A stretch of 64,000 bases of DNA from Burkholderia cenocepacia (lineage in GTDB: Bacteria; Pseudomonadota; Gammaproteobacteria; Burkholderiales; Burkholderiaceae), in contig NZ_UAQZ01000003.1 of assembly GCF_900446215.1 (NCBI RefSeq), positions 124,001-188,000 of the forward strand. Direction: 5' to 3'. The notes beneath the pieces were generated by a model. That model worked only from the letters and a program-made list of their open reading frames with translations, searched no databases and was not told the DNA's origin. This document shows positions 52,551 to 61,071 of this stretch, one piece after another (position 1 is the stretch's first letter; each line of letters starts with the position of its first letter). Both the position numbers and the translations under genes were made by a program.

Positions 52551-53297
52551 ATGGATCGGATCGAACTTGAATTGTACTTGAACAATACCCTTGAAACCGC
52601 GCGCTTCAAGGACTATTGCCCGAACGGCCTGCAGGTCGAGGGGCGCCGCAAGATCGAGAAGATCGCCACCGGCGTGACGGCGTCGGTCGCCTTCCTCGAA
52701 GCCGCGCTCGAATGGGGTGCGGATGCCGTGCTCGTCCATCACGGCTATTTCTGGCGCAACGAGGCGCCGCAGATCACCGGCCGCAAGTATCAGCGCCTGA
52801 AGCTGCTGCTCGCGAACGACCTGAACCTGTTCGCGTTCCACCTGCCGCTCGACGCGCATCCCGAATTCGGCAACAACGCGCAGCTCGGCGAAAAGCTCGG
52901 CCTGATCGGCGAGCAGCGGTTCGGCGAAGGCGATCTCGGCTGGATGGCGACGCTGCCGATGCCCGTCACGCTCGAGCACTTCGTCGCGAAGGTCGAGAAC
53001 ACGCTGGGCCGCACGCCGCTCGTGCTCGGCGATCCGGACACGCAGTTGCGCCGCATCGCGTGGTGCACGGGCGCCGCGCAGAGCTATTTCGACGCGGCGA
53101 TCGACGCCGGCGCGGACGTGTTCCTGACCGGCGAGGTGTCCGAGTCGACCACCCACGCGGCGGCGGAGAGCGGCGTCGCGTTCGTTGCGGCGGGGCACCA
53201 TGCGACCGAGCGCTACGGGATCCAGGCGCTTGGGCGCCACTTGTCCGAAGAATTCGATCTCGAACACCTTTTTATCGATATTCATAATCCGGTCTGA
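52551..53297 (+). CDS. Nif3/YbgI-family dinuclear metal protein
   Basis: 248 aa. Metal-binding [29 protein letters not shown] and near the C-terminus [17 protein letters not shown] fit the Nif3 (GTP cyclohydrolase 1 type 2-like) family. The biochemical role is unsettled. Start ATG 52551 with AGAGGT (52541-52546). Its start is only 21 nt from the start of the divergent protease gene. Confidence 0.92.
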   Translation: MDRIELELYLNNTLETARFKDYCPNGLQVEGRRKIEKIATGVTASVAFLEAALEWGADAVLVHHGYFWRNEAPQITGRKYQRLKLLLANDLNLFAFHLPLDAHPEFGNNAQLGEKLGLIGEQRFGEGDLGWMATLPMPVTLEHFVAKVENTLGRTPLVLGDPDTQLRRIAWCTGAAQSYFDAAIDAGADVFLTGEVSESTTHAAAESGVAFVAAGHHATERYGIQALGRHLSEEFDLEHLFIDIHNPV

Positions 53298-53515
53298 GCA
53301 CCGGATTTGCGGCAGTGCATCGAAATTTCACAATGTAGCATCCGCTTAAAAGTGAAATGATTTAATCGCTCCGATAGTGGGGGATAACCCTTAACTATCA
53401 ATCACTTCGAAGGGATTTTCATCTCCGGGCCTTGTAAATGGCGACTCCATTCGAGCAAACTAGCGGCGGAATGGAAAGTCGTGACGGAAAATCCAACTCA
53501 GAAGTGGGGCGTGTG

Positions 53516-54136
53516 ATGCGAGACAAGGAAGAGAAACGCGTCGACAGCGGCCGCCGTACCTGGCTGATTGCGACATCCGTAGCAGGTGGCGTAGGAGGCG
53601 TAGCCACCGTCATACCTTTCGCGGCGTCGCTTGCGCCGTCCGCGAAAGCGAAAGCGGCCGGTGCGCCGGTCGAGGTCGACATCAGCGGCCTGAAGCCCGG
53701 CGAAATGGTCACCGTGCCGTGGCGCGGCAAGCCGGTCTGGATCCTGAATCGCACCGATTCGATGCTGGCCGACGTGGTCAAGGCCGACAAGGAAGTGGCC
53801 GATCCGGCCACGAAATCCCCGTATTCGATGCCGTTGCCCGCGTATTGCGCCAACGAATATCGGTCGCGGGCCGATCGCAAGAACATTCTCGTCGTGATGG
53901 CCGTGTGTACGCACCTCGGCTGCACGCCTAGCCAACGCTTCACGCCGGGTCCGCAGCCGAACCTGCCGGACGACTGGCCGGGCGGTTTCCTGTGCCCGTG
54001 CCACGGTTCGACCTACGACCTCGCCGGCCGTGTGTTCAAGAACAAGCCGGCGCCTCAGAATCTCGACATCCCGCCCTACATGTTCACGTCGGCGACGACC
54101 CTCGTGATCGGCAAGGACGAGAAAGGAGAAGCGTGA
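53516..54136 (+). CDS. petA: Ubiquinol-cytochrome c reductase, Rieske iron-sulfur subunit
   Basis: 206 aa. A twin-arginine-type anchor (DSGRRTWLIATSVAGG), so probably Tat-exported, then a Rieske domain with CTHLGC and CPCHGS holding the 2Fe-2S cluster. An in-frame ATG at 53438 would add 26 residues; MRDKEEKRVDSGRRTW at 53516 matches the usual bacterial start. First gene of petABC; its stop shares a base with petB. Confidence 0.95.
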   Translation: MRDKEEKRVDSGRRTWLIATSVAGGVGGVATVIPFAASLAPSAKAKAAGAPVEVDISGLKPGEMVTVPWRGKPVWILNRTDSMLADVVKADKEVADPATKSPYSMPLPAYCANEYRSRADRKNILVVMAVCTHLGCTPSQRFTPGPQPNLPDDWPGGFLCPCHGSTYDLAGRVFKNKPAPQNLDIPPYMFTSATTLVIGKDEKGEA

Positions 54137-55518
54137 TGGCCGCCGACAACAAGGAAGTCTCCACCACAGGTTTCACCGGCTGGATCGACCAGCGCTTCCC
54201 GCTCACGTCCACCTGGAAGAAGCACGTATCCGAGTATTACGCGCCGAAGAACTTCAACTTCTGGTACTTCTTCGGCTCCCTCGCGCTGCTGGTGCTCGTC
54301 AACCAGATCGTCACGGGCATCTTCCTGACGATGAACTACAAGCCCGACTCGATGCTCGCGTTCGCGTCGGTCGAGTACATCATGCGCGAGGTGCCGTGGG
54401 GCTGGCTGATCCGATACATGCACTCGACCGGTGCATCGATGTTCTTCGTGGTCGTCTACCTGCACATGTTCCGCGGGCTGCTGTACGGTTCGTACCGCAA
54501 GCCGCGCGAGCTCGTGTGGATCTTCGGCTGCGCGATCTTCCTGTGCCTGATGGCCGAAGCGTTCTTCGGCTACCTGTTGCCGTGGGGCCAGATGTCGTTC
54601 TGGGGCGCGCAGGTGATCGTGAACCTGTTCTCGGCGATCCCGTTCGTCGGCCCGGACCTGTCGCTGTGGATTCGCGGCGACTACGTCGTGTCCGACGTCA
54701 CGCTGAACCGCTTCTTCGCGTTCCACGTGATCGCGATTCCGCTGGTGCTGGTCGGCCTCGTCGTCGCCCACCTGGTCGCGCTGCACGAAGTGGGGTCGAA
54801 TAACCCCGACGGCATCGAGATCAAGGCGAAGAAGGACGAGAACGGCATTCCGCTCGACGGCATCCCGTTCCACCCGTACTACTCGGTCCACGATTTCCTC
54901 GGCGTGTGCGTGTTCCTGATGGTGTTCGCGCTGATCGTGTTCTTCTCGCCGGAGATGGGCGGCTACTTCCTCGAGGCGAACAACTTCGTCCCGGCGAACC
55001 CGCTGCAGACGCCGCCCGAGATCGCGCCGGTCTGGTACTTCACCGCGTTCTACGCGATGCTGCGCGCGACCACCGACCCGTTCAAGATCGTGCTGATGAT
55101 CGTGATCGCGCTGCTCGGCGTGCTCGCGCTGATCCGCGCGCGCGGCAAGTGGAAGGTCGGGCTGCCGGTGCTGGCGGCGGCGATCGTCGTGTTCATGTAC
55201 CTGACGGAGTCGAAGTTCTGGGGCGTCGTCGTAATGGGCTCGGCGGTGATCTCGCTGTTCTTCCTGCCGTGGCTCGACCGCAGCCCGGTGAAGTCGATCC
55301 GCTACCGGCCGCTGTTCCACAAGGTGTTCCTCGGGATCTTCGTCGCGGCGTTCCTGACCCTCGCGTTCCTCGGCACGCGGCCGCCCTCGCCGGCGGCGAC
55401 GCTGATCGCGCAGTTCTGCGCGTTGATCTACTTCGCGTTCTTCCTCGGCATGCCCGTCTGGACGCCGCTTGGCACGTTCAAGCAGCCGCCGGAGCGGGTG
55501 CGCTTCAAGCCCCATTAA
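54136..55518 (+). CDS. petB: Ubiquinol-cytochrome c reductase, cytochrome b
   Basis: 460 aa full-length cytochrome b (not split). Two heme-ligand His pairs lie in helices B and D: MHSTGASMFFVVVYLHMF and FFAFHVIAIPLVLVGLVVAH. The Qo-site motif PEWY reads PVWY here (EIAPVWYFTAFYAML). C-terminal helices extend to about residue 445. Confidence 0.97.
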   Translation: MAADNKEVSTTGFTGWIDQRFPLTSTWKKHVSEYYAPKNFNFWYFFGSLALLVLVNQIVTGIFLTMNYKPDSMLAFASVEYIMREVPWGWLIRYMHSTGASMFFVVVYLHMFRGLLYGSYRKPRELVWIFGCAIFLCLMAEAFFGYLLPWGQMSFWGAQVIVNLFSAIPFVGPDLSLWIRGDYVVSDVTLNRFFAFHVIAIPLVLVGLVVAHLVALHEVGSNNPDGIEIKAKKDENGIPLDGIPFHPYYSVHDFLGVCVFLMVFALIVFFSPEMGGYFLEANNFVPANPLQTPPEIAPVWYFTAFYAMLRATTDPFKIVLMIVIALLGVLALIRARGKWKVGLPVLAAAIVVFMYLTESKFWGVVVMGSAVISLFFLPWLDRSPVKSIRYRPLFHKVFLGIFVAAFLTLAFLGTRPPSPAATLIAQFCALIYFAFFLGMPVWTPLGTFKQPPERVRFKPH

Positions 55519-55539
55519 CGTGAGCGAGGAGAGAACGAC

Positions 55540-56298
55540 ATGAAGAAACTGCTTTCGACACTCGCGCTGATCGGGGCGACCGCCTGTGCGCTGCTGGCGG
55601 CGCCGGCCGTGCGGGCGGAGGGTAATTTTCCGCTCGACCGGGCGCCCGATAACACGGAAAATCTCGTTTCGCTTCAGCACGGCGCGCAATTGTTTGTAAA
55701 CTATTGCCTGAACTGCCACAGCGCGAACCTGATGCGCTACAACCGTCTGACGGATCTGGGCATATCCCAGAAGGAGATCGAAACGAATCTCCTGTTCACG
55801 ACCGACAAGGTCGGGAACACGATGTCCGTTGCGATGCGGCCCGACGACGCGAAGAACTGGCTCGGCACCACGCCGCCCGACCTGTCGGTCGAGGAGCGCG
55901 CGCGCGGCCGCGACTGGCTGTACACGTATCTGCGGAGCTTCTACCGCGACGATACGCGGCCGACCGGCTGGAACAACGCGGTGTTCGAGAACGTCGGCAT
56001 GCCCCATGTGTTGTGGCAGCTGCAGGGGCAGCGCGTTGCCAAATTCGAAGACAAGACGGACGAGGAGACGGGCGAGAAGGCCCACGTGCTCGTCGGCTTC
56101 CAGCAGGTCACGCCGGGCACGCTCTCGTCGCCCGACTACGATGCTGCGGTCGCCGACCTGGTGGCCTATATGACATGGATGTCCGAGCCGGCCCAGCAGA
56201 CCCGCAAGCGCCTCGGCGTGTGGGTGCTGATCTTTCTCGGTGTCCTGACTTTCCTGGCCTGGCGGCTGAATGCCGCGTACTGGAAAGATATCAAGTAA
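55540..56298 (+). CDS. petC: Ubiquinol-cytochrome c reductase, cytochrome c1
   Basis: 252 aa. Signal peptide about residues 1-26, heme-binding CLNCH (Cys56, Cys59, His60), likely axial Met in FENVGMPHVLW, and a C-terminal anchor (about 225-243, LGVWVLIFLGVLTFLAW). Last gene of petABC. Confidence 0.96.
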   Translation: MKKLLSTLALIGATACALLAAPAVRAEGNFPLDRAPDNTENLVSLQHGAQLFVNYCLNCHSANLMRYNRLTDLGISQKEIETNLLFTTDKVGNTMSVAMRPDDAKNWLGTTPPDLSVEERARGRDWLYTYLRSFYRDDTRPTGWNNAVFENVGMPHVLWQLQGQRVAKFEDKTDEETGEKAHVLVGFQQVTPGTLSSPDYDAAVADLVAYMTWMSEPAQQTRKRLGVWVLIFLGVLTFLAWRLNAAYWKDIK

Positions 56299-56316
56299 AC
56301 ACGCCTGACCGGCGTG

Positions 56317-56378
56317 GGGCCGGCGCAAGGCGGAACCCGTGAAAGGGGTTGCGCCGCGTGCCGGCCCTCGGCTTTTTT
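56317..56378 (+). terminator. Hairpin with T-run between petC and sspA
   Basis: GGGCCGGC (56317-56324) pairs with GCCGGCCC (56360-56367), with an inner imperfect stem GGCGGAACCC/GGGGTTGCGCC. TCGGC and six T (56373-56378) follow. The run ends only 14 nt before the sspA start, so it may attenuate sspA as well as end petABC. Confidence 0.75.
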
Positions 56379-56392
56379 GAGGAAACGCAAAT

Positions 56393-57004
56393 ATGATGGT
56401 TCTGTATTCCGGCACAACTTGCCCGTTCTCCCAGCGTTGCCGGCTGGTGCTGTTCGAGAAGGGCATGGACTTCGAAATCCGCGACGTCGACCTGTTCAAC
56501 AAGCCGGAAGACATTTCGGTGATGAACCCGTACGGTCAGGTGCCGATCCTGGTCGAGCGCGACCTGATCCTGTACGAATCGAACATCATCAACGAGTACA
56601 TCGACGAGCGCTTCCCGCATCCGCAACTGATGCCGGCCGACCCGGTGCAGCGCGCCCGTGCGCGCCTGTTCCTGCTCAACTTCGAGAAGGAACTGTTCGT
56701 CCACGTCAGCACGCTCGAGAACGAGAAGGGCAAGGCGGCGGAGAAGAATCACGAGAAGGCCCGCCTCGCGATCCGCGATCGCCTGACGCAACTCGCGCCG
56801 ATCTTCGTGAAGAACAAGTACATGCTCGGCGAAGAGTTCTCGATGCTCGACGTCGCGATCGCACCGCTGCTGTGGCGCCTGGATCACTACGGCATCGAGC
56901 TGTCGAAGAACGCCGCGCCGCTGATGAAGTACGCCGAACGGATCTTCAGCCGTCCGGCCTACATCGAAGCACTGACGCCGTCCGAAAAGGTCATGCGTCG
57001 TTAA
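56393..57004 (+). CDS. sspA: Stringent starvation protein A (GST-fold, RNA polymerase-associated)
   Basis: 203 aa. Thioredoxin-like N-terminal domain opening MMVLYSGTTCPFSQRCRLVL, then GST C-terminal helical domain with FSMLDVAIAPLLWRLDHYG. It associates with RNA polymerase under starvation. GAGGAAA precedes ATG 56393. In Burkholderia it normally sits between petABC and sspB, as here. Confidence 0.95.
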   Translation: MMVLYSGTTCPFSQRCRLVLFEKGMDFEIRDVDLFNKPEDISVMNPYGQVPILVERDLILYESNIINEYIDERFPHPQLMPADPVQRARARLFLLNFEKELFVHVSTLENEKGKAAEKNHEKARLAIRDRLTQLAPIFVKNKYMLGEEFSMLDVAIAPLLWRLDHYGIELSKNAAPLMKYAERIFSRPAYIEALTPSEKVMRR

Positions 57005-57075
57005 TGTTGCAATGAAGGCATGACGGAGCGGGTGGCGCGGCGTGCCGCGCGCCCGTTCCGGGTTCGAGGATTGTG

Positions 57076-57597
57076 ATGCAAGAGATTTCAACGAAGCCTT
57101 ATCTGCTGCGCGCGTTGTACGAGTGGTGCACCGATAACGGTTACACGCCGCATATCGCGGTGAGGGTCGACAACTCGACGCGCGTGCCGCGTCAGTTCGT
57201 GCGTGACGGCGAGATCGTGCTCAACATCAGCTTCGAGGCGACGAGCCAGTTGCAGATGGGCAACGAGTGGATCGAGTTCACGGCCCGGTTCTCCGGGAAG
57301 GCGCACAAGATCGAGATTCCGGTGGCCAACGTGCTCGCGATCTATGCGCGCGAGAACGGGCAGGGCATGGCGTTCCAGGTCGATGCGGTCGCGGGCGAAG
57401 GCGAGGATTCGGGCGCGTTCGACGATGATGCCGCGCAAGCCGATGACGCGCAGCGCGACGAGTCCGTCTCGCCGTTGGCGCCGGTCGCCGATAGCGGTGC
57501 GAACGAGGAGCCGTCCGAAGGGGCCGACGAACCGCCGAAAACCGACGGCGACGGCTCGAAAGGCGGCAGCAGACCTCGCCTCAAGATCGTGAAATGA
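57076..57597 (+). CDS. sspB: ClpXP protease specificity-enhancing factor SspB
   Basis: 173 aa. SspB fold at residues 1-110 (STKPYLLRALYEWCTDNGYTP; NISFEATSQLQMGNEWIEF), a flexible acidic linker, and the ClpX-binding tail RPRLKIVK. It delivers ssrA-tagged proteins to ClpXP. GAGGA (57066-57070) favours ATG 57076 over the GTG three bases earlier. Confidence 0.95.
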   Translation: MQEISTKPYLLRALYEWCTDNGYTPHIAVRVDNSTRVPRQFVRDGEIVLNISFEATSQLQMGNEWIEFTARFSGKAHKIEIPVANVLAIYARENGQGMAFQVDAVAGEGEDSGAFDDDAAQADDAQRDESVSPLAPVADSGANEEPSEGADEPPKTDGDGSKGGSRPRLKIVK

Positions 57598-57616
57598 GGT
57601 AGAATCTCGCGCTACG

Positions 57617-57691
<75 letters not shown>

Positions 57692-57697
57692 AATCCG

Positions 57698-57732
57698 AAA
57701 AAGGGTTACGGAGTTTTCCGTAACCCTTTTTT
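57698..57732 (+). terminator. Terminator after tRNA-Thr
   Basis: GGGTTACGG (57703-57711) pairs with CCGTAACCC (57718-57726), flanked by A5 and T6, giving a long perfect stem. Confidence 0.92.
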
Positions 57733-57767
57733 CGTTCATGGAGTCGCGCGCCGCGATGGCGCGGGCG

Positions 57768-57809
57768 CCATCGCCATCCCCATCCCCATCCCCATCCCCA
57801 TCCCCATCC
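57768..57809. repeat. CCATCC hexanucleotide tandem repeat
   Basis: One variant unit (CCATCG) and six exact CCATCC units, 42 bp. It lies in the 313-nt gene-free stretch 57733-58045 after the tRNA terminator, which otherwise holds nothing I recognise except the leader of the 67-aa gene. Being six bases long, changes in unit number keep frame and so would act on spacing, not phase. Confidence 0.95.
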
Positions 57810-58045
57810 CCCTTTTCTCGTCACACCCGCGTCACGCTGCACCGCTAACGTTGCACGCTCCCGTCGCGGCAGTATTGTCGCGATCGGGGTGTACGTGACC
57901 GCGTCCGACGCCGTGCCCGCGTCGCGCAGGCTCACCCGGGATCTCGCTCCCGTCAGCGCATTGGCTGCTGCCTCGCATCCATTCCATTCGAAAACGCGAT
58001 CGACGTCGATCAAACTGCATCGCGTACGGTCAGGAGACACGAACC

Positions 58046-58249
58046 ATGCTGAGCCCGCATGAATTCTCGATGCTGTTGCGCATTGCGCGTGCGCCCGACA
58101 GTGTCGACCTCGCGAACCCTGCCTTTGCCGTGCTCGTCGAAAAGCGGCTGGTCGACGACGCGCAGGTGCGCATGAATGCGATAGCGGCGCGCCCGGCGCT
58201 GACGCCGATCGGCCAGTTGCTGCTCGCCCGCTTCGACGAGGCGGCCTGA
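58046..58249 (+). CDS. Hypothetical 67-aa protein
   Basis: MLSPHEFSMLLRIARAPDSV onward: a small, soluble, mainly helical sequence with a later LTPIGQLLLARFDE that looks like the last helix of a winged-helix domain. CAGGAGA stands 9 nt before ATG 58046. No family recognised. Isolated between the repeat and a minus-strand transporter gene. Confidence 0.65.
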   Translation: MLSPHEFSMLLRIARAPDSVDLANPAFAVLVEKRLVDDAQVRMNAIAARPALTPIGQLLLARFDEAA

Positions 58250-58358
58250 AGGAAAAAGGAAAAGGGGAAGAAGGGAAGAAGGCGAGGAGAACGCTGCAAC
58301 TGCGCGTCACGCCTTCGCCGCAGCGAAAACGTGACGCATTGAACACGCGCCGAACCGC

Positions 58359-59159
58359 TTACTGCGCGACCGGCACCGTCACGTCGCTGCCGAACCAGTG
58401 CGTCGAGATCTTCTTCAGCGTGCCGTCCTTGCGCAGCGACTCGAGTGCGTCGTTGATCGCCTTCTCGAACTTCGGATTACCCTTGCGGAACGGGATCGCC
58501 ATTTCCTGCTTGCCGCCGTTCAGCACCGCCCCCGCGCGCAGCGGCAGGTTCGACGTCTTGATCATGTACGGCAGCATCAGGCGGTCGTCGAGCGTCGCCT
58601 CGATCCGGCCCGCGGCGAGGTCGCGCAACTTCTCCGGTGCGCCCGGATACGTCTGCACCTCGATGCCGGGCACGGTGCGCGCCATCTGGTCGTAGTTGGT
58701 GCCGAGCGTCACGCCGAGCTTCTTGCCCTTGAAATCGTCGAGCGACTTGAAGTTGCGCGTGTCGTCCTTGCGCTGAATCAGTTGCGCGGCCGAGTACGTG
58801 TACGGCTCGCTGAAGTCGAGCGCTTCCTTGCGCTGCGGCGTGATCGTGACCTGGTTGACGATCACGTCGAACTTGCCGGCCTGCAGCCCGGCGATGATGC
58901 CGCTCCATTCGGTCGGGATGAACTGCGTCTTCACGCCGAGCTTGCCGGCAACGGCGTTCGCGACGTCGACGTCGAAGCCCTCGAGCTGGCCGGACGTGCC
59001 GCGGGAGTTGAACGGCGGATACGTGCCTTCGAGGCCGACGCGCAGCACGCCGGCTTTCTTCACGGAATCGAGCAGGTCTTCCGCATGGGCGGCGACGGCC
59101 GTGAAGCCGAGGGCCGACGCGAGCAGGAGGCCCGACAGCAGGAACTTCGAACGTTTCAT
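58359..59159 (-). CDS. Amino-acid ABC transporter substrate-binding protein (family 3)
   Basis: 266 aa. Signal peptide about residues 1-26 (MKRSKFLLSGLLLAS...AHA). SBP_bac_3 features: GVLRVGLEGTYPPFNSRG, EGFDVDVANAVAGKLG and GKFDVIVNQVTITPQRKEALDFS, resembling cystine/polar amino-acid binders. No permease or ATPase genes are adjacent, so it is an orphan component. In-frame ATG 59237 adds an unconserved tail. Confidence 0.9.
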   Translation of the reverse strand: MKRSKFLLSGLLLASALGFTAVAAHAEDLLDSVKKAGVLRVGLEGTYPPFNSRGTSGQLEGFDVDVANAVAGKLGVKTQFIPTEWSGIIAGLQAGKFDVIVNQVTITPQRKEALDFSEPYTYSAAQLIQRKDDTRNFKSLDDFKGKKLGVTLGTNYDQMARTVPGIEVQTYPGAPEKLRDLAAGRIEATLDDRLMLPYMIKTSNLPLRAGAVLNGGKQEMAIPFRKGNPKFEKAINDALESLRKDGTLKKISTHWFGSDVTVPVAQ

Positions 59160-59440
59160 CGCAGATCTCCAGGGTTCAGTATCGTGGGGTGAGCGCCGGG
59201 TATCGGTCGGACCCGGGGCCGGCCGGAATGCGGGCACGTAGACACTACTCGCAACCGCGCCGCGCCGGAAGTCGAATTGGCCCTGATTGCAATCGATTTC
59301 ACCGCGAACGAGTGACGCGATGCGTCATCTGACGCGCGCCGGGAGGCGGGCGGGCGAGGAATTGGCATAATCACGGCCTGCCGCGGGTGGCTCGCGGCCG
59401 ATGCAACGCAATCATCAATCCGGATCCCACCGCAATACTC

Positions 59441-59758
59441 ATGTCGACCGACTCCCCGACCGCAGCGTCGCTCCACCATATTCTCGAACGTCCCGGCGAT
59501 TTCTCCGGGTGGCTTTACCTGCCGCCGATGCCGTGGACGCTCGACACCGAGGGGGCGTTCCTCGAAGACGCCGATGACGCGGAAGCCGACGTTGCGCCCG
59601 CCATCGCGGCCCAACCCGGCTGGAAAGCCACGCTCGACAGCGCGACGATCGAGGACATCGTGATCAACGCACACGATCAGGTCGACGAGCCGAGCGTCGC
59701 ACAATTGCTGGACGCGTTTGTCTTCTACGTCGAGAACGACGCGTTTATCCTGTTCTGA
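59441..59758 (+). CDS. Small acidic hypothetical protein
   Basis: 105 aa, strongly acidic, with GDFSGWLYLPPMPWTLDTEG, ATIEDIVINAHDQVDEPS and C-terminal FVFYVENDAFILF. It resembles small uncharacterised DUF proteins found in polymorphic-toxin immunity loci, from memory only. The start MSTDSPTAA at 59441 is preferred to an in-frame ATG at 59387. No toxin gene is beside it. Confidence 0.65.
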   Translation: MSTDSPTAASLHHILERPGDFSGWLYLPPMPWTLDTEGAFLEDADDAEADVAPAIAAQPGWKATLDSATIEDIVINAHDQVDEPSVAQLLDAFVFYVENDAFILF

Positions 59759-59833
59759 TGCTGCGCCGCCGGCACGGCGCCGATCCACGGTTATGCTGGC
59801 AACCTGGCTGACTCGCTGCACGGCAGAAAGGAA

Positions 59834-60175
59834 ATGAACATGGCCGACGATCCGGCAGCATTGCGCACGCAACAGGAAGCGCTTTGCGCACGCCACGGCC
59901 TGCAGGCCGTCGAACCCGAAGAGATGGTTGCCGTCGCGATGTCGACGCTCGGGCGCATGCCGATCTACGGCACGCGTATCGCGCTATCCGAAGGCGACAA
60001 CGTCAGCTGGTTCTTCCACTGCGGCGAATACTCGGACGCCGACGATTTCTATCAGCCGCTGCATGCGGCGCACCTGTCGACCTATTTGCCGTCGGTTCTC
60101 CCTTATCTGCGGCTGCCGCCCGGCGCGCGTTTCATCATCGACGCCGCCGGCTACGAAGACATCTGGATGGCGTGA
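59834..60175 (+). CDS. Imm33-like candidate immunity protein
   Basis: 113 aa. VSWFFHCGEYSDADDFYQPL, YLPSVLPYLRLPPGARFII and GYEDIW fit the Imm33/DUF2185-like pattern (SW..GE; P..LPYL.LPPG..F; G(Y)EDVW). Such proteins protect against secreted toxins. It lies 114 nt from the T6SS operon end but on the opposite strand, with a terminator between. GAAAGGA precedes ATG 59834. Homology is my recollection. Confidence 0.6.
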   Translation: MNMADDPAALRTQQEALCARHGLQAVEPEEMVAVAMSTLGRMPIYGTRIALSEGDNVSWFFHCGEYSDADDFYQPLHAAHLSTYLPSVLPYLRLPPGARFIIDAAGYEDIWMA

Positions 60176-60230
60176 CGCATCGGCACGCGATCGATCTTTT
60201 TCAGTTGTCCAGATAAAGCGGGCAAAACAA

Positions 60231-60255
60231 AAAAGGACCGCCAGGCGGTCCTTTT
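60231..60255. terminator. Bidirectional terminator before tssL
   Basis: AAAAGGACCG (60231-60240) pairs with CGGTCCTTTT (60246-60255) over CCAGG. It serves both the plus-strand small gene and the minus-strand T6SS operon. Confidence 0.9.
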
Positions 60256-60288
60256 CTCATGAAGCGGCGATCGAAAATCGTGTGCCGG

Positions 60289-61071
60289 TTACGGCAACGA
60301 GATCGTCAGGTTGGCCGACTCCGGCCCGACCTTGATCACCTGCGAATACGGCGCGAGCGCTTGCAGCGTCTTGTCCTTCAGGTACGTGTTGAGCCCGAGG
60401 TACCCGAGCAGCGCCACCAGCGCGAACACGGTCCCGATCGCCCACACCGGCACCTCGCGCTTCAAGCGGTGCGCGATCTGGTCCGGCAGCGGCCAGTGCG
60501 GCGCGAACGGCGCGCGCTTGCCCTTCATGTGCGCGATCTCGTCGCCCAGCCGCGCGGTCAGGTACGCGAGCTTTTCCGGCCCTTCGAGCAGGTACTTGCC
60601 CTGGAACCCGAGCAGCAGGCACATATGGAACACCTCGAGCGACTGCAGCCGTGCCGCACCCTGCGCACGACCTTCCTCGAGATACTGGAAGAACTTCTCG
60701 CCGGCGAGCTGCTCGCCGAACAACACGAGCTGCAGCGGCCGGCGTTCCCAGTCCGCGCGGATCTTGAACTGCGACGACAGCACCATCTCGTCGATGGCCG
60801 CGCAGAACGCGAACTTCGCGCCGTACACGTCCTCGGCGGCGATATTCAGCTTCTTCGCGCCGCGCTCGAAATCCGACAGGAATTCCTGGATCCGCGTGCT
60901 GAACTCGCTGGCGCTGTCCGGCTCCCGTCCGTTCTTGAGCAGGAACAGCATGAAGAACCCGTCGTACAGCAAATCGAGCAGCGAACGGGCCTGGAACGCG
61001 GAGTCCGTCGACGCCGGGGTATGCAGCGGTGCCGGCGCGTTGTCGCCGAACAAGGAAGGCGCGTAGCTCAT
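60289..61071 (-). CDS. tssL: Type VI secretion protein TssL (DotU/IcmH)
   Basis: 260 aa. Cytoplasmic DotU domain (SLLDLLYDGFFMLFLLKNG; FCAAIDEMVLSSQFKIRADW; LEVFHMCLLLGFQGKY) and one C-terminal anchor at about 209-230. No C-terminal OmpA/peptidoglycan domain, so the short form. ATGA overlap with tssK. Part of the T6SS membrane complex with TssJ and TssM. Confidence 0.95.
   Translation of the reverse strand: MSYAPSLFGDNAPAPLHTPASTDSAFQARSLLDLLYDGFFMLFLLKNGREPDSASEFSTRIQEFLSDFERGAKKLNIAAEDVYGAKFAFCAAIDEMVLSSQFKIRADWERRPLQLVLFGEQLAGEKFFQYLEEGRAQGAARLQSLEVFHMCLLLGFQGKYLLEGPEKLAYLTARLGDEIAHMKGKRAPFAPHWPLPDQIAHRLKREVPVWAIGTVFALVALLGYLGLNTYLKDKTLQALAPYSQVIKVGPESANLTISLP

Noticed and set aside
54076-56514. 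An 812-codon minus-strand open frame over petB and petC
   Set aside because: Antisense shadow of strongly conserved genes; no recognisable domain.
57768-57809. The repeat as a CRISPR or clustered-repeat array
   Set aside because: Units are six bases and directly adjacent, with no spacers and no cas genes.
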